From positions 1 through 20,656 of the forward strand of contig DXMY01000033.1 of the NCBI GenBank assembly GCA_019413925.1: DNA of 20,656 nucleotides, written 5' to 3'. Position 1 is the first letter of the stretch. The number at the start of each line of letters is the position of its first letter. Shown here piece after piece: positions 14,748-20,656 of the stretch. This DNA is from Collinsella sp. Lineage in GTDB: Bacteria > Actinomycetota > Coriobacteriia > Coriobacteriales > Coriobacteriaceae. The position numbers and the translations under genes were made by a program. The notes below the pieces were generated by a model. It was not told the DNA's origin. It saw only the letters and a program-made list of their open reading frames with translations, and did not search any database.

Positions 14748-15479
14748 CTAGTTGCTACGCTGGTGGTAAACCTTGTATTTAAACTGATCGGCACGAGCAA
14801 CCGAGAGTGTATACTCCACAACCTCGTTTGACTCGTTATACGTAGTCCTGACCAAATCGAGCACAGGCGAGCCCTCGACAATTCCCAAAAGGTGGGCGTC
14901 GGTGGGACGGGCTATGCTCGCATAGAACTCCTCTTCGGCCACGCGAATCTTTTGCTGAAAGTCTTGCTCAATCACATCGTAAAGCGGCTTACGCTCCAGC
15001 AGTGGTCGCTTTAGGGACAGAAATTGACGAACCGGTAGATAGCTGCGTTCGACCATCATGGGCATGTTATCGGCAGAACGAAGGCGCTTAAGCTTAAAAA
15101 TGCGATCACCGATACGCAATCCCATATGCTCGGCCAGATTCTTATCGGCCTCCATCTCGCAAAACTCGAGAATCGTGGTCTCGGGGTCGCGACCCATCGC
15201 GCGCATCTGCTCAGTAAAGCTGTAGGACTGCATAAGATTGGTTGCCTTTGCCGAACGGTCGGTCACAAAGGTACCGCGACCGTGCTGCCGAACCACCAGT
15301 CCTAAACGCTCCAGTTCCTGCAGAGCCAGGCGTACCGTAGTGCGCGAGAGACCATAGCGCTCCGAAAGTTCGCGCTCGGAAGGAATCATGTCACCGGCGC
15401 GATATTCATGGTCAATCTTTTCGGTCAGAATATCGACCAGCTGATCGTACAGCGGTTGCTTACGCGCTCCGATCGCCAT
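14748..15479 (-). CDS. GntR family (HutC subfamily) transcriptional regulator with UTRA domain
   Basis: A 243-residue regulator. The N-terminal winged helix (about 8-75) shows PLYDQLVDILTEKI, GDMIPSERELSERYGLSRTT and the wing GRGTFV. A UTRA ligand-binding domain follows (about 90-240), with LRSADNMPMMVERSYLP and LDLVRTTYNES. HutC-type members with this layout sense phosphorylated amino sugars. It is encoded between the PTS operon and agaS, so it is the likely local regulator acting at the TGGT-N4-ACCA sites; effector and sign of control are not known. ATG 15479 has GGGAGG ahead, and its own promoter is visible at 15529-15558. Confidence 0.92.
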   Translation of the reverse strand: MAIGARKQPLYDQLVDILTEKIDHEYRAGDMIPSERELSERYGLSRTTVRLALQELERLGLVVRQHGRGTFVTDRSAKATNLMQSYSFTEQMRAMGRDPETTILEFCEMEADKNLAEHMGLRIGDRIFKLKRLRSADNMPMMVERSYLPVRQFLSLKRPLLERKPLYDVIEQDFQQKIRVAEEEFYASIARPTDAHLLGIVEGSPVLDLVRTTYNESNEVVEYTLSVARADQFKYKVYHQRSN

Positions 15480-15528
15480 CCTATCCTCCCTTTTGCTCGA
15501 ATTCGGCTAACTACCTAGGGTGTTAAGC

Positions 15529-15558
15529 ATTATCAGTCCGCAACACCCGAATCATCAA
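15529..15558 (-). promoter_or_regulatory. Promoter of the gntR-type gene
   Basis: On the minus strand, TTGATG (15558-15553) and GATAAT (15534-15529) are separated by 18 bp, about 50 bp before the start codon. No TGGT-N4-ACCA operator overlaps it, so autoregulation is not evident. Confidence 0.5.
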
Positions 15559-15560
15559 GA

Positions 15561-15598
15561 AAACAAAAGCCGCGCGCTCTTTCGAGCACGCGGCTTTT
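15561..15598 (-). terminator. Terminator of the PTS operon
   Basis: A 10-bp stem (AAAAGCCGCG 15565-15574 with CGCGGCTTTT 15589-15598), extended by inner GCTC/GAGC pairs, followed on the minus strand by TTTTGTTTTC. It lies about 65 bp past the IID stop. Confidence 0.88.
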
Positions 15599-15664
15599 AA
15601 CATACACATGGCTTAAGGAGTCGGGGTGTGAGCCGCGTAGGGACACACCCCTCAAGCTAGAGCC

Positions 15665-16747
15665 TTACCAGATGCTCGGCCAGAGACCAAGCGGGCCAGC
15701 GCCCAGGATGCCAAGGACAAAGAGCAGGAGAATGCCCTTGGTCGGGGTCCAGCTGTGCTTAGCGAACATGTAGTAAAGCAGCAGCGTAAGCATAAGCGGG
15801 ACGAGCTTCGGGACGATGGTGTTGAGGGTGTCGGCAACGGAGAAGTTGACCGGATCCTCGGTGACGGTGCCGTAGGTAACGGACTCCATGCCGTTGCCCA
15901 AATCGGTGACGCCGCACTCGACAGCGTTGCCGTCGGCATCGGAAGCGGTGAGGGCGTTGCCGTCCTCATCGGTCATGGCGATGGTGCCGGCCTCAGCGGT
16001 CTCGGTATCGATGCCCTCCATACCGGTGAAGTTCTCGGCCTCCTTCTCGGAGACGATCACGGTAGTAGCGGAGAGGCCACGGGTGGTGCCGTTGGGGATC
16101 TGGAGGTTGATCTGGGTGCCACCCATGGTGACGACCAGGCAACCGACGACGAAGACGCCCATGATGGAAGCGGCACGCGTGAAGGCCTGCATGTTGGCAG
16201 TCAGAGCGTCAATAGCGCTGGTGCCAAGCTTGTAGGACCAGTTCATGAGCCAGAAGCGCAGAGCGAACTGGACGACGTTGAAGATCACCAGGAAGATGAT
16301 CGGTGCAGCGGCGTTGCCGTTGATGGCCATGTTAGAGGTGATGCCGGCCGTGATAGGCACAAGCGTCAGCCAGAACAGGGCGTCACCGATACCACCGAGC
16401 GGGCCCATTGCGGCGACGCGGACGGCGCGGATCGTGGGGATGTCAACCTTGTTCTGCTCGAGCGAAAGCACGATGCCCATAACAAAGGTGACAAGGAACG
16501 GGTGGGTGTTGAAGAACTCCAGGTTGTGGCTCATGGAAGCCGCGAGGTCGTTCTTGTTGGTGTGGATCTTCTCCAGACCGGGGATGATGGAGTAAAGCCA
16601 GCCAGCGGCCTGCATGCGCTCGTAGTTGAACGATGCCTGCAGGAAGCAGGAGCGCCAAGCCATCTTGTTGAGGGTCTTCTGGTCGAGCTGCGGAGCAGGA
16701 GTGAGATCCTCGTAGTGCTCCGGGATCACATACTCATTAGATGCCAT
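15665..16747 (-). CDS. PTS mannose/GalNAc family, IID membrane component
   Basis: IID subunit of a mannose-family PTS permease that, with IIC, moves the sugar across the membrane. Typical features are SFNYERMQAAGWLYSIIPGLEKI (about 39-61), FFNTHPFLVTFVMGIVLSLEQ (78-98), MGPLGGIGDALFW (114-126) and C-terminal membrane segments (about 312-360). Compared with the usual length of about 270-285 residues, this protein has about 360. The extra is an acidic, Gly/Asp/Thr-rich stretch at about 222-300, before the last membrane segments. The start chosen is ATG 16747, overlapping the IIC stop by 11 bp; an upstream in-frame ATG at 16780 would lie deeper within IIC. Confidence 0.93.
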   Translation of the reverse strand: MASNEYVIPEHYEDLTPAPQLDQKTLNKMAWRSCFLQASFNYERMQAAGWLYSIIPGLEKIHTNKNDLAASMSHNLEFFNTHPFLVTFVMGIVLSLEQNKVDIPTIRAVRVAAMGPLGGIGDALFWLTLVPITAGITSNMAINGNAAAPIIFLVIFNVVQFALRFWLMNWSYKLGTSAIDALTANMQAFTRAASIMGVFVVGCLVVTMGGTQINLQIPNGTTRGLSATTVIVSEKEAENFTGMEGIDTETAEAGTIAMTDEDGNALTASDADGNAVECGVTDLGNGMESVTYGTVTEDPVNFSVADTLNTIVPKLVPLMLTLLLYYMFAKHSWTPTKGILLLFVLGILGAGPLGLWPSIW

Positions 16748-17537
16748 CTTCGAAGTCACCTCCGTCAGAAACAGCTGCACCCTTCAGCTCGGTCTGCTGC
16801 TGGAAGTCCCAGAAAGCGATGCCGAAGCCGATGAGAGCGAGGATGAGCAGAGCAGGGGTTGCCAGCGAATCGTTGGCAACGGTGATGAGCGCGAGGCCAA
16901 AGCCCATGAGGAAGAAGCCCCACATATCGCGGTTCATCATAACCTTGAGCAGGACGGCGAAGCCGACGAAGCGCATCATGCCGCCTGCAGCGGAGAGACC
17001 GGTCTGCAGCCAAGTCGGGATGGCAGAAGCGATGGTCTGACCGATGGTAGCGCCAGCGATGAAGAACAGGGTGACGACGACAGCGAAGATCAGGCCGAGC
17101 AGAGCCATGGCGAAGTAGTTCAGGCGCTCGATGCCCTTGGTGTCCGCGTTGTGAGCCATGTTATCGGCCGTGGACATAAGCGGGGACATAAGCGTGAAGA
17201 CCAGGGTAACGCCAAGCTGGCCAAGCAGAGCGAACGGAATGGCGAGGCCGACTGCCGCGTTGGGCTCGAGGCCCGTGGCGATAGCGAGAATGGCTGCCAT
17301 GATGCCGCCGATGACGGCGTTAGGCGGCTGAGCGCCTCCGATCGGCATGTTGCCGATCGTCATGAGCTGATAGGTACCACCCACGAGAAGACCGGTGTTG
17401 AGGTCGCCAAGGATAAGACCGATGACGGCGCCGGTGACGATGGGCTGATAGAGAGACTCGAGGAAGTCAAACTGGTCGATTGCCGCGATGAACGTGACGA
17501 CGAAGACCAGAGCGATCTGGATGATCGAGTATTCCAT
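16737..17537 (-). CDS. PTS mannose/GalNAc family, IIC membrane component
   Basis: A 266-residue polytopic membrane protein of the IIC (ManY/AgaC) family. The sequence is dominated by hydrophobic helices. Family landmarks are PIVTGAVIGLILGDLNTGLLVGGTYQL (about 32-58) and GGAQPPNAVIGGIM (67-80). The C-terminal tail (about 250-266) is short, acidic and cytoplasmic. ATG 17537 has a strong AAAGGAGGAG. A 90-bp spacer separates it from the IIB gene and it overlaps IID, giving the standard IIB-IIC-IID order. N-acetylgalactosamine specificity is inferred from the neighbouring nagA, agaS and lacC. Confidence 0.94.
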   Translation of the reverse strand: MEYSIIQIALVFVVTFIAAIDQFDFLESLYQPIVTGAVIGLILGDLNTGLLVGGTYQLMTIGNMPIGGAQPPNAVIGGIMAAILAIATGLEPNAAVGLAIPFALLGQLGVTLVFTLMSPLMSTADNMAHNADTKGIERLNYFAMALLGLIFAVVVTLFFIAGATIGQTIASAIPTWLQTGLSAAGGMMRFVGFAVLLKVMMNRDMWGFFLMGFGLALITVANDSLATPALLILALIGFGIAFWDFQQQTELKGAAVSDGGDFEDGI

Positions 17538-17590
17538 CTTGCTCCTCCTTTCAAAATGTATGTACGCACTTTGGATTTCACGTACAGAAC

Positions 17591-17610
17591 GTCAGGGTTT
17601 CACTCCTGAC
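17591..17610 (-). promoter_or_regulatory. Hairpin in the IIB-IIC spacer
   Basis: A 6-bp stem (GTCAGG 17591-17596, CCTGAC 17605-17610) with an 8-base loop lies in the 90-bp gap between the IIB and IIC genes, without a T-run. It may be an mRNA processing or stabilizing structure. Confidence 0.35.
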
Positions 17611-17627
17611 AACGTGGATCACGAGGA

Positions 17628-18110
17628 TTACGAGAAGAGCTTGCTCGTGTCCTCAACAGGCGTGCTCGGAACGCGCCTGATCTCCAACTCCACCCCCAAT
17701 TCCTGCAGCTCTTTAAACGCAGCGACATCCTCGTCGTTAACTGCGACGGAGGTGGCGACTTGGCGCTTTCCTTCCGACATGTGCATGTTGCCGATGTTTA
17801 CCTTCTTTATAGGCACACCGCCCTTGACGAGCGTAAGCACGTCTTCCGGTGTTTCGGCCACGATGAAGATCTTCTGGCGCGGGCTCGCCTTGCCAATGAC
17901 GTCGATGGTCTTCTGCAGAGAGAAGAAACGCGTAGCGACGCCGGCGGGAGCGGCCATCTTCATGAGGTTCTGGCGCATGGTGTTGGACGCCACGTCGTCG
18001 TTGGCGACGAGGATGAGGTTGGAGCCCAGGGTGGAGTTCCACTGGGTGGCAACCTGACCATGAACCAGTCGGTTATCGATGCGGGTAAGAAGAATGTTGG
18101 GTTCTGCCAT
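17628..18110 (-). CDS. PTS mannose/GalNAc family, IIB phosphotransfer component
   Basis: A cytoplasmic IIB protein of 160 residues, full length. The phosphorylated residue is H17 in TRIDNRLVHGQVATQW. Also typical are LVANDDVASNTMRQNLMKMAAP (about 33-54) and GGVPIKKVNIGNMH (about 97-110). It accepts phosphate from IIA and passes it to the incoming sugar at IIC/IID. ATG 18110 has AAAGGAAG ahead. It lies 36 bp after yajC. The sequence is close in style to AgaB/AgaV proteins of GalNAc systems; substrate assignment rests on context. Confidence 0.94.
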   Translation of the reverse strand: MAEPNILLTRIDNRLVHGQVATQWNSTLGSNLILVANDDVASNTMRQNLMKMAAPAGVATRFFSLQKTIDVIGKASPRQKIFIVAETPEDVLTLVKGGVPIKKVNIGNMHMSEGKRQVATSVAVNDEDVAAFKELQELGVELEIRRVPSTPVEDTSKLFS

Positions 18111-18146
18111 GTTGATCAGCTTCCTTTCGTTATTTGCTGACGACAG

Positions 18147-18428
18147 TTACTTGATCTCCTGAATCGCGTAACGCGAAACATCTACGACGGCTCCGGATCG
18201 GACTTTGATCTGGACCTTCTCGCCTTCGATGCCTTTGACGGTTCCGTAGATACCGCCGGCGAAAAGAACCTCTTGACCCGGCTTGAGCTCGGTGTGCAGC
18301 TCCTTGAAGTACTTCTGCTTCTTCTTCATGTTGATTTGCGACCAGATGGTGTAAATCAAGCCCATGATGACAAGCAGGCCTAAAAGGGCGACCGAGGAGC
18401 TCAGGACGTTGGCTCCGAAATCGGCCAT
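18147..18428 (-). CDS. yajC: YajC-family membrane protein inside the PTS operon
   Basis: A 93-residue YajC: one N-terminal membrane helix (about 8-29), a basic stop-transfer segment (NMKKKQKYF), then the conserved cytoplasmic part ELKPGQEVLFAGGIYGTVKGIEGEKVQIKV. YajC is known as an accessory of the Sec translocon and is usually encoded next to secD/secF or tgt, not in a sugar locus. From memory, streptococcal hyaluronan-type PTS clusters also carry a yajC, so the link recurs. The start codon shares one base with the IIA stop (TAATG), showing tight coupling. It may be a PTS-dedicated paralogue that assists permease insertion; this is inference. Confidence 0.9.
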   Translation of the reverse strand: MADFGANVLSSSVALLGLLVIMGLIYTIWSQINMKKKQKYFKELHTELKPGQEVLFAGGIYGTVKGIEGEKVQIKVRSGAVVDVSRYAIQEIK

Positions 18429-18871
18429 TAGATGCCGTCCTCGTCGCCGAAGATATCCTCTTCCTCGGAGCCGGCAACGGATGCGACCGTCTGGGCGGTG
18501 ACGCCCGTCTGGCCAACGGTCACGGCCTGCTCGCCAAGCTCGGCGAGCGTGGCATTGCCGCGGAGGAACAGAAGCTCAATAACCATGGGAAGGTTCGTGC
18601 CAGTCAGAACCTCGACGTTGTCGACATCCTGGGCAATCATCATCGACTGGTTGAACGGGGTGCCGCCAAGCAGGTCGGTAAAGACGAGCACGCCATCGCA
18701 CTCCTCGCGCATGGCGGTAATAGCGGCGCGGAGATCCTCACCGTAGGAAGCAGCCTGGTCGCCCTCAAAAGGAACGACGGTAAAAGCGGGCTGGTCGCCG
18801 GCAACCATAGCGATAGCGCTAGCTAGGCCGGGTGCGAACTGTCCATGACCGGTAAGAATAAAGCCAACCAT
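18428..18871 (-). CDS. PTS mannose family, IIA phosphotransfer component
   Basis: A 147-residue IIA protein and the first gene of the PTS operon. The phosphohistidine is H9 in FILTGHGQFAPGL, and the fold marker VFTDLLGGTPFNQS lies at about 63-76. It takes phosphate from HPr and hands it to IIB. The C-terminal tail (EEEDIFGDEDGI) is strongly acidic. ATG 18871 has GAAGGGA about eight bases ahead. The operon order is IIA-YajC-IIB-IIC-IID, with GntR-type operator sequence at 18988-19001 in the upstream region. Confidence 0.93.
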   Translation of the reverse strand: MVGFILTGHGQFAPGLASAIAMVAGDQPAFTVVPFEGDQAASYGEDLRAAITAMREECDGVLVFTDLLGGTPFNQSMMIAQDVDNVEVLTGTNLPMVIELLFLRGNATLAELGEQAVTVGQTGVTAQTVASVAGSEEEDIFGDEDGI

Positions 18872-18987
18872 TCAAATTTCCCTTCCGAAGGTGTGTACAA
18901 TCTGAGTCCGATGATTTTCGGAAGCCAGCGGGCGCTCGCCCTTAAAGCTTCTTAGAAAGCGTTCTTTGAAGACCAGTGGTTTCTAAA

Positions 18988-19001
18988 CTGGTAGTAACCA
19001 C
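18988..19001. promoter_or_regulatory. GntR/HutC-type operator before the PTS operon
   Basis: CTGGTAGTAACCAC shares the 12-base core TGGTAGTAACCA with the site before agaS. Immediately to the left ACCAGT (18972-18977) and ACTGGT (18987-18992) form a second, overlapping inverted pair, so more than one dimer could bind. It lies about 120 bp upstream of the IIA start. Confidence 0.68.
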
Positions 19002-19093
19002 GTGACGTGTTGTTGTCACTATATCACCCCAGAAGAGATCGCTTTCGTTGATTCATACGGTAAAACGTTTTTGCACCGCTCACGGTGATAAAT

Positions 19094-19144
19094 CGACCGT
19101 TTACCGGTCGTTAACACTTCTACATGCGGTTTTGAAACCGTTTC
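19094..19144. promoter_or_regulatory. Palindromic operator-like sites (CGGT type)
   Basis: CGACCG-TTTAC-CGGTCG (19094-19110) is a perfect 6+6 palindrome. It is followed by CGGTTT-TG-AAACCG (19127-19140) and the overlapping GAAAC-C-GTTTC (19134-19144). The last resembles LacI-family (cre-like) sites with mismatches. Related CGGTAAAACG and CGGTGATAAA lie at 19058-19067 and 19083-19092. Confidence 0.45.
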
Positions 19145-19268
19145 GAAATGCTTTGGCAAAAGATCGGAACTTTTCCTGTCCCTAAACAACGCAGGGCGGC
19201 TAAAAATAGCGTGTAGAAAAATTGCAGGTCATTGTGAAGATATGTGAATTGGTCTTTTTGACTTAATA

Positions 19269-19282
19269 CCAGTTAGAACCAG
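19269..19282. promoter_or_regulatory. Degenerate GntR-type site
   Basis: CCAGTTAGAACCAG resembles the CTGGT-N4-ACCAG sites only in part: one half-site is good and the other is mismatched. It is listed as a possible auxiliary site. Confidence 0.25.
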
Positions 19283-19294
19283 TTTAAAAATTAT

Positions 19295-19324
19295 CGGTGA
19301 ACGGTAGTTTTTGACCGTTCACCG
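19295..19324. repeat. Perfect 11-bp inverted repeat CGGTGAACGGT
   Basis: CGGTGAACGGT (19295-19305) and its exact complement (19314-19324), 8-base spacer. Each arm repeats the CGGTRAACGGT theme also seen at 19096-19106, pointing to a common binding protein. Confidence 0.6.
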
Positions 19325-19506
19325 GTTATTTGCAGTCGTTTGCAGCCGTTTTTCTAGATGAATTGGGGAGACCCGATGAAGCACTTGCGCGGTTGCAGGA
19401 TATTTCAATACTCGTCCATCCCCCGCGCGCCAAACTCCCACTCCCTGAATGTGCCATAAGCTCTCGCTATTCGTCTTATAAACATTACTTACTCTAATCT
19501 GTAATT

Positions 19507-19536
19507 GTTTATCGTTTATCGTTAAGTATGTTATAA
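19507..19536 (+). promoter_or_regulatory. Promoter and tandem repeats before the DUF2975 gene
   Basis: Tandem GTTTATC repeats (19507-19513, 19514-19520) lead into TATAAA at 19531-19536 in A+T-rich DNA about 40 bp before the start codon. The -35 match is weak. The tandem repeats are a possible binding site for the HTH protein encoded at 20221. Confidence 0.4.
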
Positions 19537-19572
19537 AATTTAGTATCATCCAAGACATTGGTTGGAGGAGCT

Positions 19573-20211
19573 ATGATCCGCTGGAACGCATCCAAATCGA
19601 ATGAAGCCATCGACCGTGAACAGGCAATAGCCAAACTGAGGAAGCTCACTCGCTACTGCAAATGGGCCACAATCTGCACCGCCGTGGCGCTCGCTCTGGG
19701 ACTCCTCGCAGTCATTGCAATCTACGATCTACTCATATTGCCTAGCCTCTCCCAAGGGTTCTGTCTCCAATCCGTAGAGCTTGAGGCTGGCGAAGGGCCA
19801 ATTCTCGCTCTCGTCGGCGCCGATAAACACACCCCTCTTATGCTTGTCGCGCACGACGGTCATACTGCCATAGGGAGCGCCATGATGACATGCCTTGCGT
19901 TTGCCATCGTGCTAAGCGCATACAAGTTTTTCTCCGCCATTGAAAAGGCGGGCAGGCCCTTTGACCTCGAATGCATCCGCATACTACGTCAAATAGGACA
20001 TTTGTTCCTTATTGGCGGCGTTGCTGTGAAGCTTCTTGGTGCCATAGTCACGGGGCTGATACTCTCAGGATTTGGCGGCAACTTTACGGATGCGCTTGGC
20101 GGCCAGCACCTCGACCTCTCTATGGTCTTTGCAGGCCTGATTATTAGCCTGATTGCCAGCGTCTTCCAGTACGGGTGTATCCTGCAAAAACAAGATGACG
20201 AGTTGCTCTAG
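19573..20211 (+). CDS. DUF2975 integral membrane protein
   Basis: About 212 residues with four probable membrane helices (about 28-52, 94-116, 137-165 and 178-198) and a charged N-terminus. The pattern FDLECIRILRQIGHLFLIGG (about 132-151) is the DUF2975 hallmark: a conserved loop (usually PF) before a helix. Function is unknown for the family. ATG 19573 has GGAGGAG very close ahead; the TTG at 19558 is not needed. Together with the XRE-type gene 9 bp downstream it forms the gene pair commonly seen for this family, probably a membrane component and its regulator. Confidence 0.82.
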   Translation: MIRWNASKSNEAIDREQAIAKLRKLTRYCKWATICTAVALALGLLAVIAIYDLLILPSLSQGFCLQSVELEAGEGPILALVGADKHTPLMLVAHDGHTAIGSAMMTCLAFAIVLSAYKFFSAIEKAGRPFDLECIRILRQIGHLFLIGGVAVKLLGAIVTGLILSGFGGNFTDALGGQHLDLSMVFAGLIISLIASVFQYGCILQKQDDELL

Positions 20212-20220
20212 GGGGAATCC

Positions 20221-20457
20221 ATGATTATTCTGCGGCTTGACCGCATGCTCGCCGAACGCAAGATCTCATCCAAAGAGCTTGCGGAACGCGTGGGCATCTC
20301 CCAGGTCAATATGTCACGCATTAAGACAGGCAAGGTTTCTGCCATACGTTTTTCAACTCTTGACGCGATATGCCGGGCACTCGACTGCCAACCGGGCGAT
20401 GTTCTGGAATACATACCTGACGATGAAGCCGATAGCCTCTTTGGGCTTAAAGATTAA
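20221..20457 (+). CDS. XRE/Cro-type helix-turn-helix regulator (YozG-like)
   Basis: A 78-residue one-domain regulator. The HTH is KISSKELAERVGISQVNMSR (about 14-33), followed by FSTLDAICRALDCQPGDVLEYIPDD (about 44-68), the signature of small YozG-like Cro/C1 proteins. It starts nine bases after the DUF2975 stop, with AGGGGG ahead, so both are one transcript. It probably controls its own operon; the tandem repeats at 19507-19520 are a candidate target. Confidence 0.9.
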   Translation: MIILRLDRMLAERKISSKELAERVGISQVNMSRIKTGKVSAIRFSTLDAICRALDCQPGDVLEYIPDDEADSLFGLKD

Positions 20458-20515
20458 TAGCCATAATTAAGCCGCCAATCACGCCCTCAACGCAAAAAGC
20501 CCGCCAGAACGACTT
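20458..20515. other. Possible half of a terminator cut by the insertion sequence
   Basis: AAAAAGCCCGCC at 20494-20505 looks like one arm and the T-run (on the minus strand) of a terminator, but no matching GGCGGG arm is nearby. The arm might lie beyond the inserted IS. No gene is seen here. Confidence 0.25.
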
Positions 20516-20656
20516 TGAACTGCCTCCCATTTCTTGGACATGAGAAATGGGAGGCTTTCTTTATGCGCGTTGATTTGAGAGTGAAGCATGATATCGAGGC
20601 CGGGAAGGCGGCCATAGGGCTCTTCGAGCTCGGGCACGGGTATAAATCTGCCGCGA
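20516..20656 (+). mobile_element. Left end of an IS3-family (IS150-like) insertion sequence, partial
   Basis: The sequence begins TGAACTGCCTCCCATTTCTT followed by GGAC, which matches the usual IS150-group terminal pattern (TGnACTG...TTGGAC). A 13-bp perfect inverted repeat (20522-20534, 20543-20555) follows and is trailed by TTTCTTT, so it could also block incoming transcription. A transposase-like frame starts at 20563. The element runs past the window end, so its other end and target duplication are not visible. Confidence 0.65.
20563..20656 (+). CDS. IS3-family transposase OrfA, N-terminal part (runs off window)
   Basis: The first 31 codons are visible and no stop occurs before the window ends. 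The sequence MRVDLRVKHDIEAGKAAIGL followed by FELGHGYKSAA fits the start of the HTH domain of IS3-family OrfA proteins (basic start, then a helix ending in G-x-G-Y-x-x-x-A). The position just inside an IS150-like terminal repeat supports it. No ribosome site is clear; IS transposases are often weakly translated. Confidence 0.6.
   Translation, partial: MRVDLRVKHDIEAGKAAIGLFELGHGYKSAA

Larger units (their letters stand above)
18872..19572. promoter_or_regulatory. 700-bp regulatory intergenic region upstream of the PTS operon
   Basis: No gene is visible here. It separates the minus-strand PTS operon from the plus-strand DUF2975 gene and contains several operator-like palindromes (listed separately) plus A+T-rich DNA near 19440-19550. 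I could not place a convincing -35/-10 pair for the PTS promoter. Confidence 0.6.

Noticed and set aside
19134..19147. CcpA cre site
   Set aside because: The centre fits, but two conserved positions fail and I cannot tell whether CcpA-type control exists in this organism.
1..20656. CRISPR array, rRNA, riboswitch or toxin-antitoxin pair
   Set aside because: No regularly spaced repeats, rRNA motifs or convincing aptamer were seen. The DUF2975/XRE pair was considered as toxin-antitoxin but fits the known membrane-regulator pairing better.

Overview
The window looks like the chromosome of a gut coriobacterium, probably Collinsella or a close relative. I infer this from the moderately high G+C, the gene families and their style; no rRNA or other marker gene is present to prove it. 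It has three parts.

(1) Positions 1 to about 7,485 are the right-hand part of an integrated mobilizable or conjugative element whose left end lies outside the window. It holds a candidate oriT with an IncP-like nic site (about 138-252), a MOBP-type relaxase, a VirD4-type coupling protein, a MobC accessory protein, a small unknown protein, a DnaB-like helicase broken by a one-base frameshift, and an excisionase-like HTH protein, all on the minus strand. Then come a divergent unknown gene (5179-5943), a shared bidirectional terminator and a tyrosine integrase. The element ends in a 3' tRNA fragment (about 7486-7530, best read as tRNA-Thr(CGT)), which is the attR junction; the old tRNA terminator follows it.

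(2) Positions 7,566-8,700 hold two unknown genes, one for a small secreted protein. From 8,700 to about 19,300 lies an N-acetylgalactosamine/galactosamine utilization locus, almost all on the minus strand. A mannose-family PTS (IIA, YajC, IIB, IIC, IID) would import and phosphorylate the amino sugar. NagA/AgaA deacetylates it, AgaS deaminates and isomerizes it to tagatose-6-phosphate, and a LacC-type kinase makes the bisphosphate. A LacX-like aldose epimerase and a YhcH-family protein would handle sugar anomers. A GntR/HutC regulator lies inside the locus, and matching TGGT-N4-ACCA operators sit before agaS and before the PTS operon. No tagatose-bisphosphate aldolase is visible. A flavodoxin-like gene lies on the opposite strand, and a decayed 3' piece of a second nagA lies between lacC and yhcH.

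(3) From about 19,330 to the end are a DUF2975 membrane protein with its partner XRE-type regulator, then the left end of an IS3-family insertion sequence that runs off the window.

The best leads are the IncP-like oriT paired with a divergent relaxase, the unknown gene at 5179-5943, the long perfect inverted repeat beside the integrase, the dense CGGT-type palindromes upstream of the PTS operon, the YajC gene inside that operon, and the extended IID subunit. I saw no CRISPR array and no complete RNA gene.
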